Shown here in pieces: positions 8,594 to 17,297 of a DNA stretch of 51,746 nt. Position 1 is the stretch's first letter. Every line of letters starts with the position of its first letter. The stretch is from a virus: the IMG/VR virus record IMGVR_UViG_3300046532_002939, positions 1 to 51,746 of that record. One strand, 5' to 3'. The notes below the pieces were generated by a model. That model searched no databases and was not told the DNA's origin. It saw nothing but the letters and a program-made list of their open reading frames with translations. The position numbers and the translations under genes were made by a program.

Positions 8594-11500
8594 ATGGCTA
8601 TTACACGTATTTTAAATAACCAGATTACGGATAGTACGATCACTGCCGCAAAGATCGCATCTGGTACGTTGACGGGGGGTTTGTTTGCAACTAACCTAAC
8701 GTTAAACAGTAATGTTACCATCTCAGGTAACTTAACCGTAAGTGGTACAAGAAGCACAGTATCAAGCACGAACACCTTTGTTAATGATCCATTAATTGTA
8801 TTCAATAACGGATACACCGGATCGCCAACTTACGATATTGGTATTTTAGCTAACAGAAACCTTGCTAACTTAGATGGAAATGCAGTTAACACTGCTCTAG
8901 TGTGGGTTGAGGCGGATGATAAATTTGAAGCAATTGCAACTACTGAAACTGGCGGTACAGCAGGTGCAATTAATAGAACAGCATATGTTGACTTCCAAGC
9001 AAAAGATATTGATGGTGTAACAGTCACAGGCACAACACTAACTGATGGTACATTAAGTGCCGCTTCAGGAAGTATTACAGGTGCAGTAAATATTACAGCA
9101 AGTGGAACAATTACAGGTGATTTAACTGGTGATGTAACTTCAACTGGAACTTCTACTCTTGCAACAGTTGATATTAATGCTGGTGCTATTGACGGAACAA
9201 CCATTGGTGCAACTGCCGCTTCAACAGGTGCATTTACAACAATCACAGCTTCGAGTACATTAAGTGCAGTTGGCATAACTGACACAGGCACAACAACGCT
9301 TGGCACTGTTGACATTAATGGCGGTGCCATTGATGGAACAACTATTGGTGCTACAACACCTAGTAGTGTAGCATCAACAACATTAGGCGCAACTGGCGCA
9401 GTAACACTTGTTGGTGGAACAACAACTATTGGCATAGCCGACATTAACAGTGGTAACATTGACGCAACAATTATTGGTGCTTCAACAACTGCCGCAGGTA
9501 GCTTTACAACAATTGGTGGTACTGTTATTACAGCAAGTACTAACTTTGCAGGAAATATTACTGGTAACGTAACTGGTAACTTAGACGGTATTATTGGTGG
9601 TAACACACCAGCCGCAGGTAGCTTTACAACAATTGGTGGTACAGTTATTACAGCAAGTACTAACTTTGCAGGAAATATTACAGGCGATGTAACTGGTGAT
9701 GTAACTGGTGATGTAACAGGTAATGTAACAGGTAATGTTAGTGGTAATGTAACTTCAACTGGAACTTCAACTTTCACAACAATTGATGTTAACGGCGGCG
9801 CTATTGACAATGCTATTATTGGTGCAAACGTTCCATTAGCAGGTAGCTTCACAACAGTTGGTGGTACTACTATTACAGCAAGTGCTAACTTTGCAGGTGA
9901 CATTACAGGTGATGTAACTGGCGACGTAACTAGTACTGGTACAAGTACATTTACAACAGTTGACATCAATGGCGGCAATATTGACGCAACAATTATTGGT
10001 GCTACAACTCCAGGCGCAGGTAGCTTTACAACAGTTAATGCTTCTGGTGCAATCACTGCCGACTTAACTGGTGATGTTACAGGTAACGCTGATACAGCAA
10101 CAGCTCTAGCAACAGGTAGAACTATTGCAATCACTGGCGATGCAACATATACATCAGGATCATTTGATGGAACAGGCAATGTAACTGGTGCATTAACATT
10201 AGCGGCTAGTGGAGTAACAGCCGCAACAGTTGGATCTGGAACAGCAATTCCAGTTATTACTGTTGATGCAAAAGGACGTATTACATCAACTTCAACAGCC
10301 GCAGTAACAGCCGGCTTATTGGCTATGGCAGGTGACTCGGGCACTGACAACGTAACAGTTGGTACTGATACACTAACCTTTGCTGGTACAACAAACGAAG
10401 TTGTAACTACAGTAACAGACAACCAAGTACAAATTGGTTTACCGGACAACGTAACAGTTGGTGGAAACTTAACAATTAGTGGTGACTTAACAGTTGATGG
10501 TACAACTACAACAGTTAACACAACTAACCTTGAAGTTGAAGATCCATTGATGTTCTTAGCAACTGGTAACGGTGGCGCTGACTTAGTGGACATTGGTTTC
10601 TACGGACTATATGACACAAGTGGCTCACAAGACTTATACGCAGGACTATTTAGAGATGCTGGAGATGGCAAATTTAAATTCTTTAAAGATACACAAGACG
10701 TTCCAACTACAACAGTGGATACAAGTGGTACAGGCTATGCAGTCGCATCACTAGTAGCAAACGTAGAAGGTACTACCGACGGTGCTCATAATGGTACAGT
10801 TGGTGCAACAACTGCCGCAACTGGCGCATTTACAACAATCAGTGCTAGTGGAACAATCACTGGTGATGTAACTGGTGACTTAACTGGAATTGCAAGTCAA
10901 GCAACAGCATTACGTACAGGTAGAACTATTGCAATTACAGGAGATGGAACTTATACATCGGGGTCATTTGACGGTAGTGCAAACGTAACTGGTGCATTAA
11001 CATTAGCGGCTAGTGGAGTTTCAGCAGGCTCATACGGCGACGCCTCAAACGCAGTTGCATTAACAGTTGATTCCAAAGGACGAGTTACAGCAATCTCAAC
11101 AAATGCAATTGCCGCAACTTACTCAATTACTGGTGATAGTGGATCAAAGACTATTGCATTAGCATCTGAAACAATTGCTTATACAGGTGGTACTGGTGTA
11201 ACAACCGCAGTATCCGACGCTGGAGATTCAATTACATTTGCAATTGGACAAGCAGTTGGACTATTTGACAACGTATCATTTACAACAATTGGTGGTACTG
11301 TTATTACAGCAAGTACTAACTTTGCAGGTGATATAACTGGTGACTTAACTGGTGGTGCAACAATTGGTGCAGGTAAAACATTAGATGTAGATGGTGTTGT
11401 AGATATTGATGCAAGTTCAGGTAACATGGACGGCGTTATTATTGGTGCAACAACAACTGCGGCAGGTTCATTTACATCAATTAATGCAAGTGGTGCAATT

Positions 11501-13066
11501 ACAGGTGACTTAACTGGTACAGCAGATGTTGCTACAGCAGTTACTTTAGTTGCTTCTAACAGCACAGACTCTGCACATTACATTAACTTTACTGATTCTG
11601 CAACAGGCAACGAGAATATTAGAACTGATACAGGACTTACGTTTAATCCAAGTAGTGATACATTAACAACTACAACGTTTAGTGGTGCATTAACTGGTAA
11701 CGCAAGTACAGCTACAGCATTTGCAAGTACTATGACACTTTCCTTAGGCGGAGATTTAAGTGGTTCAGTTGCATTTGATGGATCTGGCAACGCTACATTA
11801 AACGCAACTATTGCCGCAGATAGTATTGCACTCGGAACTGATACCACTGGAACTTATGTTTCAAGTATTACAAACGGTGATTACATTACAGGTGGTAACG
11901 GTGGTAGCGAAGGCGCCGCATTAACACTAGCAGTTGATGCTACTACAGCAAATACAGCAAGTAAAGTTGTTGCACGTGATGGTAGCGGTGACTTTGCCGC
12001 AGGCACAATTACTGCCTCATTAACAGGTGACGTAACTGGCAACTTAGCAGGTAATGTAACGTCAGCAGGAACAAGTTCTTTTGCAACTGCAACGTTTAGC
12101 GGTGATTTAACTGGTAACAATGCAGGCACCGCAGGTGTTGATGTGTTATGGTCAGGCGATACAAAAGCTGGACTATTTAGAGTAGTTGCAAGCTCAACAT
12201 ACGATCAAGTTATTGTTGGTGGAGATTCTACTTCTGGAGACTTAGTAACAGGAGCAACATTAAGAATTGTTGGTACTGATTCAATACAGATTCCAGCAGG
12301 TAGTACTGCACAACGTCCAGGCACTGGTGCAACTGGTATGTTACGTTACAACACTACTTCCGGCGCAACTGAAATCCACAATGGTAGCCAATGGGCTGCC
12401 TTAGCCACAGACTTTACTGTTATTACACATGATGGTTTTAACGGTGACGGTAGTACAGTTGCATTTACTATGTCTGAATCAACTACTACAGCAGGTGTTA
12501 TGGTTAGCATTAACGGTGTTATCCAAATTCCAACTACTTCGTATACTGTAAGTGGTGCTACACTAACATTTGATGAAGCACCAGCAACTGGTGATGTTGT
12601 TGATGCAAGAATCATTACAACTACTGCTACAGTAGATGCAATGAGCTCGGCTAACACTTTCATGAAACTTGATGCGGCAAATACTGCAATTAATGTATAT
12701 ACCGGAACGTCCGCGGCGGCAGTAACAAGTTTCTGGGACGTAGATGGCGCATATGTTGAAAACAAAACTGGTGTTAGTGTAACAAGTACAATAGCAAACA
12801 TTGCAACGTTTGCATTAGCAACTTACAGATCAGCTAAGTTTGTTGTACAAAGTACAAACGGAACTGATTATCAAGTTGATGAAGTACTTGTCATACACGA
12901 CGGAACTACAGCAACAATGACATCATATGGTCAAACAGTTGCCGCTGGAACTACAGCGTTTATGACATTAACAGTAGACATTGATAGCGGAAACGTTAGA
13001 CTAAGAGGAACTAGCGGTAGTGGAACTTCAACTGTAAGAGTTGCAAAGAACTACATCGTAGTATAA
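8594..13066 (+). CDS. Giant repetitive tail fibre protein
   Basis: A 1490-residue fibre. The N-terminal region carries the GNLTVSGTRSTVSSTNTFV / VNDPLIVFNNG / LVWVEADDKF module (about residues 44-118), with a second copy near residues 630-700 (GDLTVDGTTTTVNTTN, VEDPLM). Between and after them are many degenerate repeats of about 40-50 residues built from ITGDVTGDVTSTGTSTFTTV and IDxTIIGATTPxAGSFTTI. These repeats probably fold as a long beta-helical or triple-stranded shaft. Near the end come a MLRYNTTSGATEIHNGSQW module, a GDGSTVAF..VSINGVIQ bead and the shared C-terminal YRSAKFVVQSTNGTDYQV domain. Some repeats are nearly identical in DNA, so repeat number may vary. A strong hairpin terminator follows. 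Confidence 0.8.
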   Translation: MAITRILNNQITDSTITAAKIASGTLTGGLFATNLTLNSNVTISGNLTVSGTRSTVSSTNTFVNDPLIVFNNGYTGSPTYDIGILANRNLANLDGNAVNTALVWVEADDKFEAIATTETGGTAGAINRTAYVDFQAKDIDGVTVTGTTLTDGTLSAASGSITGAVNITASGTITGDLTGDVTSTGTSTLATVDINAGAIDGTTIGATAASTGAFTTITASSTLSAVGITDTGTTTLGTVDINGGAIDGTTIGATTPSSVASTTLGATGAVTLVGGTTTIGIADINSGNIDATIIGASTTAAGSFTTIGGTVITASTNFAGNITGNVTGNLDGIIGGNTPAAGSFTTIGGTVITASTNFAGNITGDVTGDVTGDVTGNVTGNVSGNVTSTGTSTFTTIDVNGGAIDNAIIGANVPLAGSFTTVGGTTITASANFAGDITGDVTGDVTSTGTSTFTTVDINGGNIDATIIGATTPGAGSFTTVNASGAITADLTGDVTGNADTATALATGRTIAITGDATYTSGSFDGTGNVTGALTLAASGVTAATVGSGTAIPVITVDAKGRITSTSTAAVTAGLLAMAGDSGTDNVTVGTDTLTFAGTTNEVVTTVTDNQVQIGLPDNVTVGGNLTISGDLTVDGTTTTVNTTNLEVEDPLMFLATGNGGADLVDIGFYGLYDTSGSQDLYAGLFRDAGDGKFKFFKDTQDVPTTTVDTSGTGYAVASLVANVEGTTDGAHNGTVGATTAATGAFTTISASGTITGDVTGDLTGIASQATALRTGRTIAITGDGTYTSGSFDGSANVTGALTLAASGVSAGSYGDASNAVALTVDSKGRVTAISTNAIAATYSITGDSGSKTIALASETIAYTGGTGVTTAVSDAGDSITFAIGQAVGLFDNVSFTTIGGTVITASTNFAGDITGDLTGGATIGAGKTLDVDGVVDIDASSGNMDGVIIGATTTAAGSFTSINASGAITGDLTGTADVATAVTLVASNSTDSAHYINFTDSATGNENIRTDTGLTFNPSSDTLTTTTFSGALTGNASTATAFASTMTLSLGGDLSGSVAFDGSGNATLNATIAADSIALGTDTTGTYVSSITNGDYITGGNGGSEGAALTLAVDATTANTASKVVARDGSGDFAAGTITASLTGDVTGNLAGNVTSAGTSSFATATFSGDLTGNNAGTAGVDVLWSGDTKAGLFRVVASSTYDQVIVGGDSTSGDLVTGATLRIVGTDSIQIPAGSTAQRPGTGATGMLRYNTTSGATEIHNGSQWAALATDFTVITHDGFNGDGSTVAFTMSESTTTAGVMVSINGVIQIPTTSYTVSGATLTFDEAPATGDVVDARIITTTATVDAMSSANTFMKLDAANTAINVYTGTSAAAVTSFWDVDGAYVENKTGVSVTSTIANIATFALATYRSAKFVVQSTNGTDYQVDEVLVIHDGTTATMTSYGQTVAAGTTAFMTLTVDIDSGNVRLRGTSGSGTSTVRVAKNYIVV
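9491..9681 (+). repeat. 120-bp-spaced direct repeat in the fibre gene
   Basis: Bases 9491-9561 and 9611-9681 are 71-nt direct repeats with a single difference (act/aca at the twenty-third codon region). A third partial copy lies at 11279-11331. They encode the AAGSFTTIGGTVITAS segment of the shaft repeat, a 40-residue period. Recombination between copies would change fibre length in frame. Confidence 0.8.
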
Positions 13067-13076
13067 TAAAAATAAT

Positions 13077-13112
13077 AAGCTAGGGTGGGATGTCCTGCCC
13101 TAGCTTAATTTA
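13077..13112 (+). terminator. Rho-independent terminator after the giant fibre
   Basis: A perfect 9-bp stem, AAGCTAGGG (13077-13085) with CCCTAGCTT (13098-13106), is followed by AATTT. The T-run is short but the stem is strong. Confidence 0.65.
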
Positions 13113-13138
13113 ACACAGCCTATGGGAGATATGGAACA

Positions 13139-15226
13139 ATGGCAAATAGTAATTTCGTAGTTAAAAATGGTTTAACCGTTGGAGCATTAACAATTGATGC
13201 ATCGAATGGTAACATCACAACAACAGGCACCATAACAGGTGACGTAAACACTAGTACAATCGCACAGAACGATACTAGTCTTGCAATTAACGACTCAGGG
13301 TCTAGCAGTACTTTTGTAGTTACTGTTGATGGAACGAGTCTTTTCAGTATTACTGGAGACGGCATTATTCCGTCGGTTAACTCCAACGGAACAACAGGTT
13401 TTGACTTAGGTAGTTCATCATTTGCATGGCGCGACTTGTATGTGTCTGAAGGATCTTTATATGTTAACGGACAGAAAGTGTTATCTGATAACTCAGGTAC
13501 AATTACAGTCTCAGCTGATACTAACCAAAATATTTCAGTACAAACAGCAGGATCAGGCGATATTGAATTAGACGCTACTGGTTCGGGTCTTGTAGCAATC
13601 AAGAGTACATTACAGATTGAAGACGGCGTTAATATCACTAACAGTGGTGGTAATGCAATTTCTTTTGCTAATAGTATTGACGTTGATGCAATTGAAAGCA
13701 GATCAACTGACACTAACTTAACACTTTCAGCTAACGGCTCAGGTATTGTTACAGTTAACGATTCATTGACAGTCACAGGTGACTTAACAGTTTCAGGAAC
13801 TACAACAACAGTTAATTCAGAAACAATCAACTTAGCAGACAACATCATCCAAATTAACAGTAACTTTACATCTGGTACACCAACTGAAGATGCTGGACTA
13901 ACAGTTTTAAGAGGCGGTTCTGCTTCTAAGACTCTACTTTGGGCAGAAAGTACTGATCGTTGGACAGTTGGATCTGAATCTTTTGTAGCTGGCACATTTA
14001 TTGGTGATTTAACAGGCGATGTAACAGGTAACGCAGATACAGCAACTACTCTTGCAACTACAAGAGCAATTCAGCTTACTGGTGCCGTTACTGGTACTGC
14101 AAACTTTGACGGTAGTGCGGCAATTACTATTTCTACAACTGCTACAGCAGATCCAACCATTACACTAGGTGGTGATTTAAGTGGTGCTGTAACACTAACA
14201 AACTTAGCAAGTGGTACATTAACTGCAACTGTTGGCACACTTAACCAAAGCACAACTGGTAGTGCGGCCACGCTTACAACTGCAAGAGCAATTGAAGTAA
14301 GTGGTGCTGTAACTGGTACTGCAAACTTTGATGGTAGTGGTGCAATTAACATTAGTACAACTGCTACAGCAGATCCAACCATTACACTAGGTGGTGATTT
14401 AAGTGGTGCTGTAACACTAACAAACTTAGCAAGTGGTACATTAACTGCAACTATTACCAAAGATCCTATAGTCTCACTAACAGGTGCAGTCACAGGTAGT
14501 GGTACAATGACCAATCTTGGTAATGTAAGTATTGCTACAACTGCTACAGCGGATCCAACAATTACACTAGGTGGTGATTTGTCAGGTAGTGCTACACTTA
14601 CTAACTTAGGCAATGCTACACTAACAGCAACTATTGTAGCTAACTCAGTTGCATTAGGAACTGATACTACAGGTAACTATGTAGGAGCAGGTGCAGTAAG
14701 TGGTGTAGGACTAAGCGGTAGTGTTAGTAGTGAAGGTGGAACATTTACTGTAACATCAAACGCAACTAGTGCAAATACTGCAAGTGCAATTGTAGCAAGA
14801 GATGGCTCAGGTAACTTTAGTGCAGGCGTTATTACTGGTACAGCAACTGCCGCTAGATACGCTGATTTGGCAGAACGTTACGAAGCAGAATCTACAGTAG
14901 AACCAGGTACAGTTGTACACTTTGGTGGTTCTAAAGAAATCAAAGAATGTGATGAAGATATGTGCTCACGTGTAGCAGGTATTATTAGTACAGCACCAGC
15001 TTACATGATGAACTCAGACGCTGGTAATGACGAAACTCATCCATACGTTGCATTAAAAGGTAGAGTACCGTGTAAAGTTCAAGGTACAGTACAAAAAGGC
15101 GACATGATGGTTTCAGCTGGTAATGGTAAAGCAAGAGCAGAAGCAAACCCAACAATGGGATCTGTAATTGGTAAAGCATTAGCAGATAGCGAAGGCGAAG
15201 CAGTTATTGAAGTTATAGTACTTTAA
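13139..15226 (+). CDS. Tail fibre protein with conserved C-terminal domain
   Basis: A 695-residue fibre. Around residues 205-290 it carries the shared module (GDLTVSGTTTTVNSETINL, DNIIQINSNF, TLLWAESTDRWTVG). Residues about 290-560 are long repeats with ITGTANFDGSAAITISTTATA-like and TADPTITLGGDLSG sequences. The final 120 residues begin ARYADLAERYEAESTVEPG and run through TVVHFGGSKEI to VIGKALADSEGEAVIEVIVL. This is a conserved terminal domain of many phage fibres, reminiscent of the peptidase-G2-like intramolecular chaperone family; I cannot confirm autocleavage. The start has GGGAG at 13123-13127. Confidence 0.75.
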   Translation: MANSNFVVKNGLTVGALTIDASNGNITTTGTITGDVNTSTIAQNDTSLAINDSGSSSTFVVTVDGTSLFSITGDGIIPSVNSNGTTGFDLGSSSFAWRDLYVSEGSLYVNGQKVLSDNSGTITVSADTNQNISVQTAGSGDIELDATGSGLVAIKSTLQIEDGVNITNSGGNAISFANSIDVDAIESRSTDTNLTLSANGSGIVTVNDSLTVTGDLTVSGTTTTVNSETINLADNIIQINSNFTSGTPTEDAGLTVLRGGSASKTLLWAESTDRWTVGSESFVAGTFIGDLTGDVTGNADTATTLATTRAIQLTGAVTGTANFDGSAAITISTTATADPTITLGGDLSGAVTLTNLASGTLTATVGTLNQSTTGSAATLTTARAIEVSGAVTGTANFDGSGAINISTTATADPTITLGGDLSGAVTLTNLASGTLTATITKDPIVSLTGAVTGSGTMTNLGNVSIATTATADPTITLGGDLSGSATLTNLGNATLTATIVANSVALGTDTTGNYVGAGAVSGVGLSGSVSSEGGTFTVTSNATSANTASAIVARDGSGNFSAGVITGTATAARYADLAERYEAESTVEPGTVVHFGGSKEIKECDEDMCSRVAGIISTAPAYMMNSDAGNDETHPYVALKGRVPCKVQGTVQKGDMMVSAGNGKARAEANPTMGSVIGKALADSEGEAVIEVIVL
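14134..14452 (+). repeat. Long direct repeat in the 13139 fibre gene
   Basis: About 97 nt at 14134-14230 recur without change at 14356-14452, offset 222 nt (74 codons). A third, diverged copy starts near 14538. The repeat encodes TATADPTITLGGDLSGAVTL. Identity at the DNA level between copies points to recent duplication or gene conversion. Confidence 0.85.
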
Positions 15227-15248
15227 TTACATATTGATACGTTAAATT

Positions 15249-15273
15249 GAAAAAGGGCCTGTTGGCCCTTTTT
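15249..15273 (+). terminator. Rho-independent terminator
   Basis: AAAAGGGCC and GGCCCTTTTT enclose a TGTT loop and form a classic hairpin with a T-tract, 25 nt after the 13139 gene. Confidence 0.85.
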
Positions 15274-15291
15274 CTACGACTAGCATAAACG

Positions 15292-15299
15292 TATAAATA
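15292..15299 (+). promoter_or_regulatory. Consensus T4 late promoter TATAAATA
   Basis: An exact TATAAATA lies 40 nt (first base) before the ATG at 15332, directly after a terminator. It is one of the two perfect late boxes I found here. Confidence 0.75.
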
Positions 15300-15331
15300 C
15301 ATGCGAGAGTTATAATACTAGGAATTACAAT

Positions 15332-15934
15332 ATGCCATTAACAAGACCAACTGCATCGCAGGTTAATTTTGCTGTAACTGATATTAGTGACCCTCTCCTA
15401 CGAATTAATAGCGGGGAGACAGGAACAGCTGACAAAGATGCAGGTATTGTTATTGAACGCGGCAATGATACTAATGTTGCATTGCTATGGGACGAATCGG
15501 CTAACGAATTTGGGCTAGTTAATACATCAGAATCTGGATCAACATCTGGTAATGTAACTATAGCAAGTTATGCAAACTTACACGCTGGAACAGTTGGTGT
15601 TGGTGAAGTAAGTGTTTTAGAAACAGTAGCAATAACTTTAGCTACAACAACACAAACTGCTATTGACACTTTCTCGGTTAGTACGTACAGAAGTTGTAAG
15701 TATGCAATTCAGGCAACTAATACTGTAACAAGTGAATATCAAGTAGTTGAAGTGTTATTAATACACAATGGATCAACAGCATACATTACTACATACGGAA
15801 CAATCTATACTGGTAGTGCAGAATTGGCAACCTTTGCTGTAGATATTAGTAGCGGAAGTGTTAGATTATTAGTAACTGGAGCAAGTGCAAATAGCACACA
15901 ATATAAGATAACGAGAATGAGTACAGTTGTATAG
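15332..15934 (+). CDS. Short fibre protein made of shared N- and C-terminal modules
   Basis: A 200-residue protein that joins two modules found separately in the larger fibres. Residues about 8-75 contain DPLLRINSG, DAGIVIERG and VALLWDESANEFGLV. Residues about 98-200 contain the YRSCKYAIQATN, YQVVEVLLIHNGSTAYIT C-terminal domain. It therefore looks like a minimal fibre without a shaft and has its own perfect late promoter. It may be an alternative tip, a chaperone-like partner or a short tail fibre. Function is inferred from modules only. Confidence 0.6.
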   Translation: MPLTRPTASQVNFAVTDISDPLLRINSGETGTADKDAGIVIERGNDTNVALLWDESANEFGLVNTSESGSTSGNVTIASYANLHAGTVGVGEVSVLETVAITLATTTQTAIDTFSVSTYRSCKYAIQATNTVTSEYQVVEVLLIHNGSTAYITTYGTIYTGSAELATFAVDISSGSVRLLVTGASANSTQYKITRMSTVV

Positions 15935-16108
15935 CCTCAGTGATAACTCTGCCTGTTGTTATCTAAACTGTTTATTTTAGTTACCTATAGGGTGTTTTTT
16001 ATTATCTTTTAACTCCGTATGGATGCCTATGTTTGAGTTGGGTACAACTGTTTATCGAATGTAAAATGTTTGTATTATCGCTAGTATTTCCAACTTAGAT
16101 CATTATTG

Positions 16109-16116
16109 AATAAATA
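16109..16116 (+). promoter_or_regulatory. Late promoter box AATAAATA
   Basis: AATAAATA lies 46 nt (first base) before the ATG at 16155, followed by AAAGGAGC at 16138-16145 as ribosome site. The rest of the 220-base gap from 15935 holds nothing I can name. Confidence 0.55.
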
Positions 16117-16154
16117 GTGTTAATAGAAGAACACCTTAAAGGAGCAAGAGCCAT

Positions 16155-16838
16155 ATGTATACTATTGAGCAAAAATTTCGTGCCTCGTACGCTGGAGAAG
16201 ACATTACCACTATCTTAAAATTTGAAAATGGACAACAGCCGCCAGTTAAAGAATGGGTGGCTAATAATGTATTTAACAACTACGTTACTACACAAGCAAT
16301 CGTTATAGGCGGTGGCGAAACAAGTTTTAGACGAAATTTATTAACAAAAATTAAAAATCATAGAGGCGGTTTGTTATCTGCTAACAAGCTACAAACATAT
16401 GGTACAAACGATACTTGGAAGCATATCAAATGTGATTTTCTAGTTGCTATCAGTGATGCCAATGTTAAACCAATTGTTGATGCAGGCTATTGCAACGATA
16501 ATATTGTATACACCAGCTCAAACATGATTCTAGACTATCCAGGAAAAATGTACTTAGTACCACAAGATCCACCATGGAACAGTGGTGCTATTGCGGCCTA
16601 CTTAGCGGCATTTGATGGACATAAGAAAGTGTTTCTATTAGGATTTGAAGCTGACTCAGGAATAGATAAACCGTTCTGGGTTAAGTCGGCAAAAATAGTA
16701 TTTGATACTTACCCTGAAACTGAGTTTGTATATATTACAGATCAGGCCGCTGGTCTTATTCCAACCGAATGGGACGGAAGTTCAAACGTTAGACATATTG
16801 ATTTAGACACCTTTATCAAGGAAGCTGACATCGGTTAA
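16155..16838 (+). CDS. Rossmann-like protein, possibly DUF115/MptE-like
   Basis: A 227-residue soluble protein. It shows an N-terminal IVIGGGETSFRRN strand-turn-helix (about residues 50-62), a DFLVAISD strand and a later SGAIAAYLAAFDGHKKVFLL segment (about residues 141-160) followed by GFE. That last pattern recalls DUF115 (6-hydroxymethylpterin pyrophosphokinase MptE-like) proteins, which are often linked to glycosylation. The assignment is tentative because I cannot run a profile search. Its 3' end overlaps the convergent NUDIX gene by 36 nt. A GC-rich hairpin 55-80 nt past its stop could end its transcript. Confidence 0.5.
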   Translation: MYTIEQKFRASYAGEDITTILKFENGQQPPVKEWVANNVFNNYVTTQAIVIGGGETSFRRNLLTKIKNHRGGLLSANKLQTYGTNDTWKHIKCDFLVAISDANVKPIVDAGYCNDNIVYTSSNMILDYPGKMYLVPQDPPWNSGAIAAYLAAFDGHKKVFLLGFEADSGIDKPFWVKSAKIVFDTYPETEFVYITDQAAGLIPTEWDGSSNVRHIDLDTFIKEADIG

Positions 16839-17297
16839 TTCTTGGATTGTTTCAAGTTTTTTAATAATATTATCAAATTTAAAAGAACGCCATACCCCCG
16901 GATGTAAAGGCCGGGGGTATTTCTTTATCGGCACCCAACAATATCCTTGGTGTTCTTCGTTTAACGTTGGTAAGAATTCTTCTTCAACTATACCCAAATA
17001 TGTGTGAAACACAAATTTTTCGTTATTACTAGTAAATGTTTCTAATGGACTAATTTTTGGTATACTAACATCACCAATCTCTTCTTGCATTTCTCTAATG
17101 AGTCCCTGGATTGGTGTTTCATTAGATTCAACCTTGCCGCCGGCTAACCCCCAGGTATTTCCAAAGTTTCCGCTGTCTTCTCTTAATAAGAAAAGATAGC
17201 GTTTAGTAGATTTAGCATAGACCATGCATCCAGTGGCTACTAGAGTACGAGTCGCCACTCGCCTTCTCGGTACAGGCCTTCGATGCTTTTTGTCCAT
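16803..17297 (-). CDS. NUDIX hydrolase
   Basis: A 164-residue protein with a complete NUDIX box around residues 53-75: G-x5-E-x7-REMQEEIG. This binds Mg2+ and hydrolyses nucleoside diphosphates linked to a group X. Substrates in phages include oxidised dNTPs, dinucleoside polyphosphates and NADH; none can be chosen here. Assigned start M1 lies inside the end of gp15 (58-nt overlap) and has no clear ribosome site. A downstream ATG at 17225 would remove the first beta strand, so I prefer 17297. Gene order gp14-gp15-NUDIX on the minus strand suggests one transcript. Confidence 0.85.
   Translation of the reverse strand: MDKKHRRPVPRRRVATRTLVATGCMVYAKSTKRYLFLLREDSGNFGNTWGLAGGKVESNETPIQGLIREMQEEIGDVSIPKISPLETFTSNNEKFVFHTYLGIVEEEFLPTLNEEHQGYCWVPIKKYPRPLHPGVWRSFKFDNIIKKLETIQELTDVSFLDKGV
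16892..16926 (+). terminator. Hairpin terminator inside the antisense NUDIX gene
   Basis: A perfect 10-bp stem, ATACCCCCGG (16892-16901) with CCGGGGGTAT (16911-16920), is followed by TTCTTT on the plus strand. It lies 53 nt after the stop of the 16155 gene yet within NUDIX coding sequence read from the other strand. Confidence 0.6.

Noticed and set aside
8830-10593. Long minus-strand open frame of 587 codons inside the giant fibre gene
   Set aside because: It mirrors the repetitive Thr/Gly/Val codons of the fibre gene and gives a Pro/Val/Ala-rich sequence with no domain, ribosome site or promoter. Similar antisense frames at 13120-13995, 14071-14613 and 11179-12129 have the same cause.
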